From assembly GCF_026339875.1 (NCBI RefSeq), contig NZ_JAPEPZ010000001.1, positions 9,114,001 through 9,178,000 of the forward strand: a stretch of DNA of 64,000 nucleotides, written 5' to 3'. A program made the position numbers and the translations under genes. A model generated the notes under the pieces. The model made no database searches. It worked only from the letters and a program-made list of their open reading frames with translations, and was not told the DNA's origin. Positions 14,942-22,719 of this stretch are shown one piece after another. Positions within the stretch are counted from its first letter, which is position 1; the number at the start of each line of letters is the position of its first letter. This DNA is from Streptomyces sp. NBC_01571. GTDB taxonomy: Bacteria; Actinomycetota; Actinomycetes; Streptomycetales; Streptomycetaceae.

Positions 14942-15586
14942 ATGACCACGCGCAACATTGCCGTGACTGCCGCCGTTGCGGCCGCTACGGCCCTCGTCGC
15001 CACGGGCGTCACCTACGCCTCGGCCACTGCAGCCCCCTCGGCTACGCCCACCGTCAACCAGATCGCCCCCTCGGGCGGCGACAGCGGGCAGTCGAAGGGC
15101 AAGGAAGGGAACACCGGCCAGTCGAAGGGCAACGAAGGAGGTGGCGGAGGCGACCGTGGTGGCCGTCGTCACTACGAGGGCCACATCGACTTCAACGAGC
15201 GTACGTACTCCGCTCGCTCCTGGGGCTGCATCACCGTGGTGAGCGGCCTCGGTTCGCGCAGCTTCAACGTCCGTAACGACAGCCACAAGACCGTCGAGGT
15301 CTTCCGTGGCGCCACCTGCGACAACGGTTCGCCGCTCGCCACGGTCGGCCCGTGGAGCACCGCCAACGGCATCGTGCCCTTCCGGGTCCACGGTGGCGTG
15401 AAGGTCAGGGACGGTGTCGTGGGCAGCTTCCGCGTCGTCGAGGACCACCACGGTGGTGGCTACGGTGGTGGCTTCGGCGGCGGCGACCGCGGCGGCGACG
15501 GTGGCGGCTTCGGCGGCGACCGTGGTGGCGACGGTGGCGGCTTCGGCGGCGACGGCGGCGGCTTCGGCGGTGACGACCGCGACTAG
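14942..15586 (+). CDS. Secreted glycine-rich protein, paralogue A
   Basis: A 214-residue exported protein. Residues 1-33 are a signal peptide (MTTRN, then alternating Ala/Val, cleavage near ASATAAPS). A Gly/Lys-rich linker (~48-75) leads to a ~95-residue conserved domain (GHIDFNERTYSARSWGCITV to GVVGSFRVVEDH) with two Cys (WGC, ATC) that likely form a disulphide. The C-terminal ~45 residues are GGGFGGDRGGD repeats. The ATG at 14942 follows GGGAAGAG. The protein at 21362 has the same signal peptide and core, but its Gly repeats precede the core instead. Function unknown; an extracellular or cell-surface role is likely. Confidence 0.8.
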   Translation: MTTRNIAVTAAVAAATALVATGVTYASATAAPSATPTVNQIAPSGGDSGQSKGKEGNTGQSKGNEGGGGGDRGGRRHYEGHIDFNERTYSARSWGCITVVSGLGSRSFNVRNDSHKTVEVFRGATCDNGSPLATVGPWSTANGIVPFRVHGGVKVRDGVVGSFRVVEDHHGGGYGGGFGGGDRGGDGGGFGGDRGGDGGGFGGDGGGFGGDDRD

Positions 15587-15613
15587 TCCTCACCGGCGAC
15601 GTCCGCACCGCAT

Positions 15614-15650
15614 GGAGAACCCGGCCCGCTGCAATCGGGCCGGGTTCTCC
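15614..15650 (+). terminator. Terminator-like 15-bp perfect hairpin after paralogue A
   Basis: GGAGAACCCGGCCCG (15614-15628), loop CTGCAAT, then its exact complement (15636-15650). A near-identical hairpin with the same loop start follows paralogue B. No T-run. Confidence 0.75.
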
Positions 15651-15690
15651 GGCGTGTTCACCGGAACGCCGGTGGCCGACGGAGGACGGA

Positions 15691-15861
15691 TCAGGGATCG
15701 TGGCGACGCGGGGCGTTGAGCACGGCCACGCAGGCGATGTCGTCGTCGAGGTTGCCGTCGCTGTGGCGTACGAGGGCCTGGTGAAGGGTCCGCAGGAGCG
15801 CGGAGGGGGAGGCGGCGGTGGTGTGCGCCGTCCACGTGGTGAGGGCTTCAGCAGTTCGAGT
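15691..15861 (-). pseudogene. C-terminal fragment of a PP2C/SpoIIE phosphatase
   Basis: About 57 codons remain: LLRTLHQALVRHSDGNLDDD followed by IACVAVLNAP, the last Asp-containing motif of PPM/SpoIIE phosphatases, ending at TGA 15691. Upstream in the same frame is a stop, and nothing in 15862-16058 restores the rest of the domain. It is a decayed remnant, not a working gene. Confidence 0.55.
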
Positions 15862-16058
15862 TCACCTCTCTGTCGCGGTCGGGTGGGCGAGGCCGAGAGC
15901 CATTCCGGCGCCGGTGGTGACGCGGAGGACGTCCTGGCGGGTCGCGGCGTGCGGTCGGAGGCGGCGGCGCGGCGGCGGTACGTGACCCGCTGCCGGCGGC
16001 CCACCCGGCCGGGGAACGTGGGAAGGCGGGGGCGCCGGTGTCCGTACGCCCGGACGGG

Positions 16059-17297
16059 TCAGCGAGTCGATCCGTCCGACAACTCGGCTGCGGCCGGCCG
16101 ACGTTCATGGTGGGTGCGGGGGAGGGCAGTGGCCCGGAGCAAGGCGGGTTGCAGGGCCGCGAGCAGCAGGCAGGCGAGCGCCATCGCACTCCACAAGCCC
16201 GCTGGTCCGGCATGTTCGAGCAGTTGCGTCCCCGCCAGAGGGGCGGCGACACCCGCGATGCCCCAACTGGTGCCGTAGACCGCGAGATAGCGCCCCTTGC
16301 CGCCGGCCGGGGCCAGGCTTGCCACGATCGTGTAGGCGCGGCCGACGAGGAGCAGGTCTCCTGCGCTCCACACCACGGTCGACGTCAGATAGGCGAGCAG
16401 GCCGTGCGCGAACCCGTACCCGGCCAGCCCCAGCGCCAGCAGCAGGTGGCCGGCGGTGAAGGCGGCCGGCGCGGAGAGGGCGGCGAGCCGTCTCCACCGC
16501 ATCAGCGGTTGTCCTGCGGTGATGGTGACCGCGGAGGTGGTGAACAACAGGCCGGCGTCGGAGGGGCGCAGGCCTCCGTGGTCCAGGGTGAGCGGGAGCA
16601 TGATCATGATCTGGAGGTAGATCACGGCGAGCAGCGTCCCGGCCGCGAGCATGCGGAGCAGCGCGGCGTCGCGCCACGGGGCGACGGAGGACGCCTGATC
16701 GGTGGCCGCCGCTGCGACGCGACGGTCCGCGGGGAGGAACAGGCGCACGGCGAGGGCGCAGAGCAGGCAGGTGAAGGCGTCGACGACGAACAGCAGGCGC
16801 AGGTCCCAGCGGCCCACGCCTGCTGCCAGGAGTCCCGCGCCCATGCCCGCCGCGGCCAGCGCCGCGTTCAGCAGGCCGTGGGCGCGGACCTGCTCGCCCG
16901 GCGCCACGACGTCGGCGATCAGCCCCTGGCTCGGCGGTTCGTAGATCTCGAAGACGAGGCCCAGCAGCACGGCCCAGCAGGCGGCTGTCGCCAGGCTGTC
17001 GGCGGCGGCGAGCCCCAGTTGCGCCACCGCGCATCCGGTCAGACCCAGCACGATCGTGCGGCGTCGGCCGATCCGGTCGGCCAGTCGCCCGCCGGCCAGG
17101 CGGGAGGGGATCGTGGCGACACCGAAGGCGGCGCTCACACATCCGGCGACGGCGGCACCGGCCCCGAACCTCGTCGTGATGAGCACGGTGAGAAACGAGA
17201 GGGAGAACGCTCCCAGCCGGTTCACGGCTCGCGCCACGACCAACAGCCGCACCGCTCGCGGCAACCGTGTCCCGCCCCGCACCAGACCCCACCCCAC
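16059..17297 (-). CDS. MFS transporter beside a CGNR regulator
   Basis: A 412-residue membrane protein with about 12 hydrophobic segments. The loop signature is GGRLADRIGRRRTIVLGL; segment 4-5 has FEIYEPPSQGLIADVV. It resembles multidrug or sugar-efflux members of the MFS. The GTG at 17297 has only a weak GAGG ahead and later GTG codons are possible. It is divergent, 70 bp apart, from a CGNR zinc-finger protein, with a perfect 8-bp inverted repeat in the gap, so it may be that regulator's target. Confidence 0.83.
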   Translation of the reverse strand: MGWGLVRGGTRLPRAVRLLVVARAVNRLGAFSLSFLTVLITTRFGAGAAVAGCVSAAFGVATIPSRLAGGRLADRIGRRRTIVLGLTGCAVAQLGLAAADSLATAACWAVLLGLVFEIYEPPSQGLIADVVAPGEQVRAHGLLNAALAAAGMGAGLLAAGVGRWDLRLLFVVDAFTCLLCALAVRLFLPADRRVAAAATDQASSVAPWRDAALLRMLAAGTLLAVIYLQIMIMLPLTLDHGGLRPSDAGLLFTTSAVTITAGQPLMRWRRLAALSAPAAFTAGHLLLALGLAGYGFAHGLLAYLTSTVVWSAGDLLLVGRAYTIVASLAPAGGKGRYLAVYGTSWGIAGVAAPLAGTQLLEHAGPAGLWSAMALACLLLAALQPALLRATALPRTHHERRPAAAELSDGSTR

Positions 17298-17304
17298 CCT
17301 CGTA

Positions 17305-17328
17305 ACCGACGAATCGACTATCGTCGGT
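17305..17328. promoter_or_regulatory. Perfect inverted repeat, possible CGNR-protein operator
   Basis: ACCGACGA (17305-17312), 8-bp spacer, TCGTCGGT (17321-17328), midway between the divergent MFS and CGNR genes. Confidence 0.5.
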
Positions 17329-17367
17329 GATGAATGGACGCTAGAAGGCGAAGGAGTGACCAGTCAA

Positions 17368-17943
17368 GTGATGTTCGATGGTCACGTAGTGACGCTGCTG
17401 GATGTGGCCGTCTCACTCGTGAACGATCTGACCGACGGCGCCCGGCAAGGCCGTCCCTACACCGCCCCGCGGGGCGACCGGCTCCCCCTGGCTGTTCATG
17501 ACGCGCTGCCGCCCGCTCCCGACCGCGCCGCGGTCGAGCCGGAGCACGCGATCCACCTCGCGCGGGCGGCCCAGCGGATGCGAGCGGTGTTCGACGCCGT
17601 CGACAGCGGCCGCACCGACCAGGCCGCCGAGCTCGTGAATGTCATGCTGCGCACCACCGGTGCCCGCCCCCAGCTCGACCGCGTCGACGGCGAGCCCTGG
17701 CAGGTTCACTTCCACGGCGCCGACGACAGCCTCTCCGTGGGGTGGAGTGCCGGATGCGCCACCGCCCTCGCCCTGGCCATCGGCAGCAACCTCGCCGGAC
17801 GTCTCGGGGTCTGCACGGCACCGCGATGCGACCGCGTCTACGTCGACAACTCCCGTAACGCCGTACGTCACTTCTGCTCGGACGCGTGCCGCGGCCGCGT
17901 CAAGGCGGCGGCCTTCCGCTCCCGCAGGGCCGCGCGGGGCTGA
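17368..17943 (+). CDS. CGNR zinc-finger (ABATE domain) putative regulator
   Basis: A 191-residue soluble protein. Residues ~1-130 resemble the ABATE domain that precedes CGNR fingers; the C-terminal ~45 residues hold four Cys in CTAPRC...FCSDACRGRVK. Here the namesake Cys-Gly-Asn-Arg reads CRGR. Such proteins are thought to be stress-response transcription regulators in actinomycetes. AAGGAG at 17351-17356 supports the GTG at 17368 (spacing 11) or the adjacent ATG at 17371. It is divergent from an MFS gene with an inverted repeat between. Confidence 0.75.
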   Translation: MMFDGHVVTLLDVAVSLVNDLTDGARQGRPYTAPRGDRLPLAVHDALPPAPDRAAVEPEHAIHLARAAQRMRAVFDAVDSGRTDQAAELVNVMLRTTGARPQLDRVDGEPWQVHFHGADDSLSVGWSAGCATALALAIGSNLAGRLGVCTAPRCDRVYVDNSRNAVRHFCSDACRGRVKAAAFRSRRAARG

Positions 17944-17948
17944 GGTTT

Positions 17949-18248
17949 CCGGGTACGCCGCCTTCCCTCCGCGGCCCACCGTCGTCCACACCAACGGCTT
18001 CGACTCCACCCGCGAGGGCTACTTCGTCATCGGTGCGGCGGCGCTGCGCCGCGGCTACAAGCGGGACGAGGAAGCGATCCCGCTGCTCGAAGAGATGATC
18101 AGGGACGATACGTATGCCCGCTGGGGTCTGCAGAACGGCGTCTGGATTAACGGAGTCGAGAACCGGTGCGGGCCGGCACTGCCACGAAGGGGCGATGTTC
18201 CTGCTCCACCAGACGGTCTTCAACTTCCTGGCCAGGAACCTCGGTTAG
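17949..18248 (+). pseudogene. Degenerate alpha/beta hydrolase gene
   Basis: Recognisable fragments occur in order: HTNGFDSTREGYFVIGAAAL, then RRGY, then after an internal deletion ARWGLQNGVW, and, after a frame change near 18168, CHEGAMFLLHQTVFNFLARN with stop TAG at 18246-18248. These match pieces of large actinobacterial alpha/beta hydrolases (oxyanion-region Gly-Phe-Asp-Ser and the catalytic-His region Cys-His-Glu-Gly), but the nucleophile elbow is gone. It lies between the CGNR gene and the convergent helicase gene. Confidence 0.6.
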
Positions 18249-18314
18249 CGCCGCTTCAGTGGACCGTGCACCCGAGAGGGACGGTGGCCGGCCGGCCGAC
18301 CCCCGTCCTGGCCG

Positions 18315-20468
18315 TCAGGGGCTTGTGAGAACGACGAGTTGCCGGGTCGCCCGGGTCATCGCGACATAGCGGTCGACCGCTCCTTCGACGCCCTCCCCGA
18401 ACGCCACCGGGTCGACGAGAACGACCAGGTCGAACTCGAGTCCCTTCGAGAGCTCCGGAGTCAGCGACCGGACGCGGGGCGTCGCCCGGAACGTGGGATC
18501 GCCGATGACGCAGGCGATCCCTTCGGCATGCGCGGCGAGCCAGGAGTCGAGGACCGGGCCCAGATCCGCGACGGATCCGTGGACGACGGGGATGCCGCTG
18601 CTGCGGATGGACGTCGGCACATTGGCGTCCGGGAGCACGGCCCGGACGACCGGCTCGGCTTCCGCCATGACCTCTTCCGGCGTGCGGTAGTTGACGCTCA
18701 GGGAGGTCACGTCGATCCGGTCGAGTCCGACCCGTTCGAGCCGTTCCCGCCACGACTCGGTGAACCCGTGCCTGGCCTGGGCGCGGTCCCCGACGATGGT
18801 GAAGCTGCGGGACGGGCAGCGGAGCAGCAGCATCTGCCACTCCGCGTCGGTCAGTTCCTGAGCCTCGTCCACGACGATGTGCGCGAACGGGCCCGCGAGG
18901 GGTTCCGGGTCGGTGCCGGGCCGTGCGGTCTCGTCGATCAGGCTGTCCCGCAGGTCCCGGCCGTGCAGCATCCCCATCGCGCCTTCGCTCTCGTCGATCA
19001 CGACGTTCTGCAGCAGGCTGTCGATGACGTCGGCCCTGCGCGCACGTTCGGCGGCGACGGACGCCTCGTGGCGGCGCTTGCGCAGTGACGCCCGCGGGTC
19101 GCCGAGTCGCTGCCGTGCCGCGTCCAGGAGCGGCAGGTCGGACACCGTCCAGGCCTGCGCGTCCGCGCGCCGCAGCTTCCGTACGTCCTCGGGTCCGAGC
19201 CAGGGAGCGCACATCCGCAGGTAGGCCGGTACCGACCACAGGTCCGCGACGACGTCGGCCGCTTCGAGCAGCGGCCACGCGCGGTCGAGCGTCCCGACCA
19301 GCTCCTCGTCGTGCAGCAGCGCCCTGCGGAGCAGGTCGGGCGGGACCTCGCCGTCGTGCCGGTCCGTCAGGATCGTGAGCAGCTCCTCCAGGATCAGGTC
19401 CCGTGCCTCGTTGTGCGGAGTGCCCGGTCCCGGTGCTTCGAAGGCCTCGGCCCAGTCGTCGGCGGTCAGCCGGACGTCGGACCAGGGGGTCGTCACCGTC
19501 ATCCCCCGGGTGGGTGGCGTCTCGTAGAACCTGACGGCCGTCTCGATCGCCTTCACCATGTCCGCGGACGACTTCAGGAGGGCTGCCTCCGGGTCGGCCT
19601 CGGCCCGTGCTCCGGCGCCCTCGGGGACGAGGTCGCGCAGGGTGCAGGTCCGTACGCCCTCCTCTCCGAGGCTGGGAAGGACGTCGGCGACGTAGGCCAG
19701 GTAGGGCTCGTGCGGACCGACGAACAGCACGCCGCCGCGACGGTGGCCGAGGCGGGGGTCGGAGTAGAGGAGATAGGCGGAGCGGTGCAGGGCGACGACG
19801 GTCTTCCCCGTACCGGGACCGCCGTCCACGACGAGGGCGCCCCGGGACCCGGCCCGGATGACGGCGTCCTGGTCGGCCTGGATGGTGGCGAGCACGTCCC
19901 GCATCCGCGGCGACCGGTTCGCACCCAGGCTGGCGATGAAGGCGGACTGGTCGTCGAGCGCGGCATGCCGGTCGAGCCCGTTCGCGGTGAACACCTCGTC
20001 CCAGTAGTCGCTGATCCGGCCACGGGTCCAGCGGTACCTGCGGCGGCTCGCCAGACCCGCCGGGCGGGCGTGGGTCGCCGCGAAGAACGGCTCGGCCGCC
20101 GGGGAGCGCCAGTCCACCAGCAGCCGACGCCCCGTGCTGTCGGTGAGACCGAGCCGTCCGATGTACAGGCGCTCCCCGTCGTCCGCGCCGACGATGTGCC
20201 CGAGGCACAGGTCCAGACCGAAACGGTGCAGAGCGCGCAGACGACCGGTCAGCCGGTGGATCTCCGTGTCCCGTTCCATCGCCTCCCGGCCGATGCCGCC
20301 GGGCGCTCTGCGCAGGGCGTCGAGCCGGTCGGACACGTCGGAGATCGCCTGGTCGAGGCTCTCCGCGACGGCCGCGAAGTGCTGCTCGTCGTCGGCGATC
20401 AGTGCTGGGTCGGCCTTGGGGGAGAGGTGGTCGGGAAGATCGAACGCGCTGGTGGTCAGGGAGGTCAT
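18315..20468 (-). CDS. helR: HelR-type RNA polymerase-associated helicase-like ATPase
   Basis: A 717-residue superfamily 1 ATPase of the HelD/HelR group. The N-terminal ~60 residues predict a coiled coil (AESLDQAISDVSDRLDALRR) that enters the RNAP secondary channel in HelD. LLVDWRSPAAEPFFAAT precedes the Q-motif (IQADQDAVIRAG). Walker A is GGPGTGKT at 216-223, Walker B is HIVVDEAQELTD, and SVNYRTPEEV and YVAMTRATRQLVVL are motifs IV and VI. The frame is open upstream but the ATG at 20468 has GGAG 9 bases ahead. In S. venezuelae HelR displaces rifamycins from RNA polymerase and its gene has a rifamycin-associated element. A matching motif lies 222 bp upstream here, supporting this assignment. 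Confidence 0.82.
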   Translation of the reverse strand: MTSLTTSAFDLPDHLSPKADPALIADDEQHFAAVAESLDQAISDVSDRLDALRRAPGGIGREAMERDTEIHRLTGRLRALHRFGLDLCLGHIVGADDGERLYIGRLGLTDSTGRRLLVDWRSPAAEPFFAATHARPAGLASRRRYRWTRGRISDYWDEVFTANGLDRHAALDDQSAFIASLGANRSPRMRDVLATIQADQDAVIRAGSRGALVVDGGPGTGKTVVALHRSAYLLYSDPRLGHRRGGVLFVGPHEPYLAYVADVLPSLGEEGVRTCTLRDLVPEGAGARAEADPEAALLKSSADMVKAIETAVRFYETPPTRGMTVTTPWSDVRLTADDWAEAFEAPGPGTPHNEARDLILEELLTILTDRHDGEVPPDLLRRALLHDEELVGTLDRAWPLLEAADVVADLWSVPAYLRMCAPWLGPEDVRKLRRADAQAWTVSDLPLLDAARQRLGDPRASLRKRRHEASVAAERARRADVIDSLLQNVVIDESEGAMGMLHGRDLRDSLIDETARPGTDPEPLAGPFAHIVVDEAQELTDAEWQMLLLRCPSRSFTIVGDRAQARHGFTESWRERLERVGLDRIDVTSLSVNYRTPEEVMAEAEPVVRAVLPDANVPTSIRSSGIPVVHGSVADLGPVLDSWLAAHAEGIACVIGDPTFRATPRVRSLTPELSKGLEFDLVVLVDPVAFGEGVEGAVDRYVAMTRATRQLVVLTSP

Positions 20469-20689
20469 GTCCTCAGCTCCGATCCGAGGCCGCGCCCGCG
20501 GAGCCGGACGGCGCGCACCTCCGCGCCTGGGCCGCCTCGACGCCGAGTTCCCGCGACCGTGACCGCGGTGCGCGTCGCACCGCCGCTTCGGCACTCCCGT
20601 GAGCCTCATAACCTGACAAAAGAACATGCACTTCGTGAATCTCCTATTTCCACAGGTTCCGGCTTCGGCCAGTGATTCTGCGGCATGAA

Positions 20690-20710
20690 GGGGACCTTGC
20701 CGCAAGCCCC
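20690..20710 (-). promoter_or_regulatory. Rifamycin-associated-element-like motif
   Basis: On the minus strand the sequence reads GGGGCTTGCGGCAAGG then TCCCC, an inverted repeat that matches the rifamycin-associated element as I remember it, oriented toward helR. No clear -10/-35 could be fixed downstream. The whole 20469-21361 gap lacks a convincing gene. Confidence 0.6.
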
Positions 20711-20733
20711 CCGGTGCGCTATATCTTGAGAGT

Positions 20734-20765
20734 GGCAAGGGACGTGCACTCTCCCTTGCCTTTTC
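20734..20765 (+). terminator. Hairpin with T-run beside the element
   Basis: GGCAAGGGA (20734-20742) pairs with TCCCTTGCC (20752-20760), then TTTTCGTTT. In plus orientation this is a textbook intrinsic terminator, though no plus-strand gene precedes it within operon distance. It may insulate helR or end a short RNA. Confidence 0.55.
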
Positions 20766-20901
20766 GTTTGCCGTCGACGGACGGACTTCTCGCGAGACGG
20801 CGACGCGCCGTGTGCGGCGGTTCCGGCGGCCCGGGACGATCGCCCAGGGACGTGTCCGAGCGGCAGATGTCCTCCGTCCGAGGCGGCCATCACTGCCGGG
20901 C

Positions 20902-21022
20902 CGTCAGCTCACGCCCTTCGGGTGGCACCCTGTCAGCTCATCCCGTCCGTCGCGCCCCGTCACCTGTTCGCTTCGGATGGCGCCCCGTCACCTGTTCGCC
21001 TCGCGTGGCGAACCGTCAGCTC
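20902..21022 (+). repeat. Degenerate tandem repeat, about 28 bp, 4 to 5 units
   Basis: Units begin CGTCASCT at 20902, 20931 (TGTCAGCT), 20958, 20986 and 21014; the third and fourth share CGTCACCTGTTCGC and a TGGCG end. Unit length 27-29. No spacers, so this is not a CRISPR array. Confidence 0.65.
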
Positions 21023-21235
21023 TCCTCCTCGGGCGGTGTCCTCTGCCGTCGAAGGCCGTGGCGTCGGTGACCGGGAGGCGACCCCACTGGTTCGCGGCGT
21101 GCCGACCGGGCGGGGGCCGGTGCGGCGGGCGGGCGGCGAGGCGCCTCAGCCCGGTCCGATGAAGCGTCAAGTGCGTCCGTTCGAGGCGGCTTTGGCTACT
21201 CGGCGGGTGTGCTCTGAGCTGCGGAGATAGGGCTC

Positions 21236-21361
21236 GTACCCCCAATTGGCCGCCTTCTGCTGCGTCTCCGGCGTGCCTGATATTACATATAAAGAGATTA
21301 TCGGTTCATTCAGCCACATATTGGCTGTTTGGTCGACGACTCAGAGAGTGGGAAGAGCCTC
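21236..21361 (+). promoter_or_regulatory. Conserved leader of secreted Gly-rich protein copy 2
   Basis: Matches the block before paralogue A at 14822-14941 in order and spacing (CCCAATTGG, ATAAAGAGATTATCGGTT, TTGGCTGTTTGG, GTGGGAAGAG), ending at the ATG at 21362. Confidence 0.55.
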
Positions 21362-22066
21362 ATGATCACGCGCAAAATTGCCATGACTGCCGGCGCAGCG
21401 GCCGCCGCGGCCCTCGTCGCCACGGGCGTCACCTACGCCTCGGCGCCCGAGGTCCCCTCGGCTGCCGCGGCCACCCCCACCGTCAACCAGGCCGCCCCCA
21501 CGGGCGGTGACAGCGGACAGGCGAAGGGCAACGGAGCCACCGCGGGCAGCGGGTCCAACGGAGCGGTCGCCGGCAACGGCGGCGACAACGGTGGCCGCGG
21601 CGGCGACAACGGTGGCGGCAACGGCGGCGACAACGGTGGCCGTGGCGGCGACAACGGTGGCGGCAACGGCGGCGACAACGGTGGCCGTGGCGGCGACAAC
21701 GGTGGCGGCCGCGGCGACGACGACGAAGGTGGCCGCGATGGTGGCGGTCGCGACGGCGGCGGCCGCGGTGGCCGCGGGTACGAAGGGCGGATCGACTTCA
21801 ACGAGCGGTCGTACTCCGCCCAGAGCTGGGGCTGCATCACCGTGGTGAGCGGTCTCGGTTCGCGTAGCTTCAACGTCCGCAACGACAGCCGCCGGACCGT
21901 CGAGGTCTTCCGCGGCGCCACCTGCGACAACGGTTCGCCCGTCGCGACGGTCGGCCCCTGGAGCACCACCAACGGCGTCGTGTCCCACTTCGTCCACGGT
22001 GGCGTGAAGGTCCACGACGGTGTCGTGGGCAGCTTCCGGGTGGTCCGGGACCGTCACGGCTGGTAA
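21362..22066 (+). CDS. Secreted glycine-rich protein, paralogue B
   Basis: A 234-residue exported protein and clear duplicate of the gene at 14942. Residues 1-34 are the signal peptide (MITRKIAMTAGAAAAA). A ~90-residue low-complexity region of GGDNGGRGGDNGGGN repeats comes before the core, whereas in paralogue A the repeats are at the C-terminus. The conserved core (RIDFNERSYSAQSWGC to GVVGSFRVVRD) is about 85% identical by eye to A and keeps both Cys. The ATG at 21362 follows GGGAAGAG. The leader and hairpin terminator are also duplicated. Function unknown. Confidence 0.8.
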   Translation: MITRKIAMTAGAAAAAALVATGVTYASAPEVPSAAAATPTVNQAAPTGGDSGQAKGNGATAGSGSNGAVAGNGGDNGGRGGDNGGGNGGDNGGRGGDNGGGNGGDNGGRGGDNGGGRGDDDEGGRDGGGRDGGGRGGRGYEGRIDFNERSYSAQSWGCITVVSGLGSRSFNVRNDSRRTVEVFRGATCDNGSPVATVGPWSTTNGVVSHFVHGGVKVHDGVVGSFRVVRDRHGW

Positions 22067-22087
22067 CCAGCAACGCCCGCACATCAT

Positions 22088-22124
22088 GGAGGACCCGGCC
22101 CGCTGCAATAGTGCCGGGTCCTCC
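22088..22124 (+). terminator. Terminator-like 12-bp hairpin after paralogue B
   Basis: GGAGGACCCGGC (22088-22099) pairs exactly with GCCGGGTCCTCC (22113-22124); the loop begins CCGCTGCAAT as in the paralogue A hairpin. Confidence 0.7.
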
Positions 22125-22131
22125 GGCGTGG

Positions 22132-22707
22132 GTGCGTACACGAACCGCGGCCGTGGCCCGTGCCGTTGAGACCGCGGCCGCGCTCGTGGATGCTGGCGGG
22201 GTGAACGAGGCGAGCGCATTCATGCGGGGACAGCTCCGGGCGCTGGATCCCGCGGTGCGCGCGGACGTCCTGCGTGTCCTGGACCGCGTGGTGCAGGATC
22301 TGCCCGCCCACTGGCGGCGCCGCAGGGGGGTGCCTCAGCTGATGGTGTTCCTCGACGGCCCGGCGACCGTGCGGGTGGAGAGGATCACCTTCAGGGAGAT
22401 GTCCCGGCACGGCTACCTGGACGAGTTCAGCCGCTGGTCCGGCGCCGTCCCGGCGGCACGGGCCGAGGGCCACGGGTGTGCCGCCCTGGTGTACGGGGAC
22501 CGTGTCCACGCGAGGATCAACCGGATCGGCCCCTTCGGCTCGGCGTGGCACCTTCCGGACACCCGTGTGGACGTCCGCACCGCGCACCGGGATCTGCGTA
22601 CCGGCCCCACCTTCTCGCTCCCTTTCGAGGTCGAAGGCCGGCTCTTCCCGAGACTCGTCTTCCCTGCGTGGGTGAGCGACACCCTCACCCAGGAACGGCA
22701 GGGGTGA
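22132..22707 (+). CDS. Hypothetical protein, start uncertain
   Basis: I do not recognise this ~190-residue soluble protein. It has no signal peptide or membrane segment. An N-terminal helical part (FMRGQLRALDPAVRADVLRV) precedes a mixed region with LMVFLDGPATVRVER, YGDRVHARINRIG and a final ARVSDTLTQ-like segment. Third-position GC is high, supporting a real gene. No ATG precedes the conserved part; GTG codons at 22132, 22153, 22186 and 22201 are possible and none has a strong ribosome binding site, so the start is a guess. It lies just after the paralogue B terminator and convergent with the KefF-like gene. Confidence 0.5.
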   Translation: MRTRTAAVARAVETAAALVDAGGVNEASAFMRGQLRALDPAVRADVLRVLDRVVQDLPAHWRRRRGVPQLMVFLDGPATVRVERITFREMSRHGYLDEFSRWSGAVPAARAEGHGCAALVYGDRVHARINRIGPFGSAWHLPDTRVDVRTAHRDLRTGPTFSLPFEVEGRLFPRLVFPAWVSDTLTQERQG

Positions 22708-22719
22708 CCGGACCCGGGG

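Noticed and set aside
20469..20738. N-terminal extension of the helicase frame
   Set aside because: Open by chance in GC-rich DNA; it crosses the rifamycin-element-like motif and has no ribosome binding site.
20902..21022. Tandem repeats as a CRISPR array
   Set aside because: Units are contiguous with no unique spacers, and no cas gene is in the window.
22132..22200. Assigning the hypothetical protein to a known family
   Set aside because: No recognised motif; left as hypothetical rather than guess.
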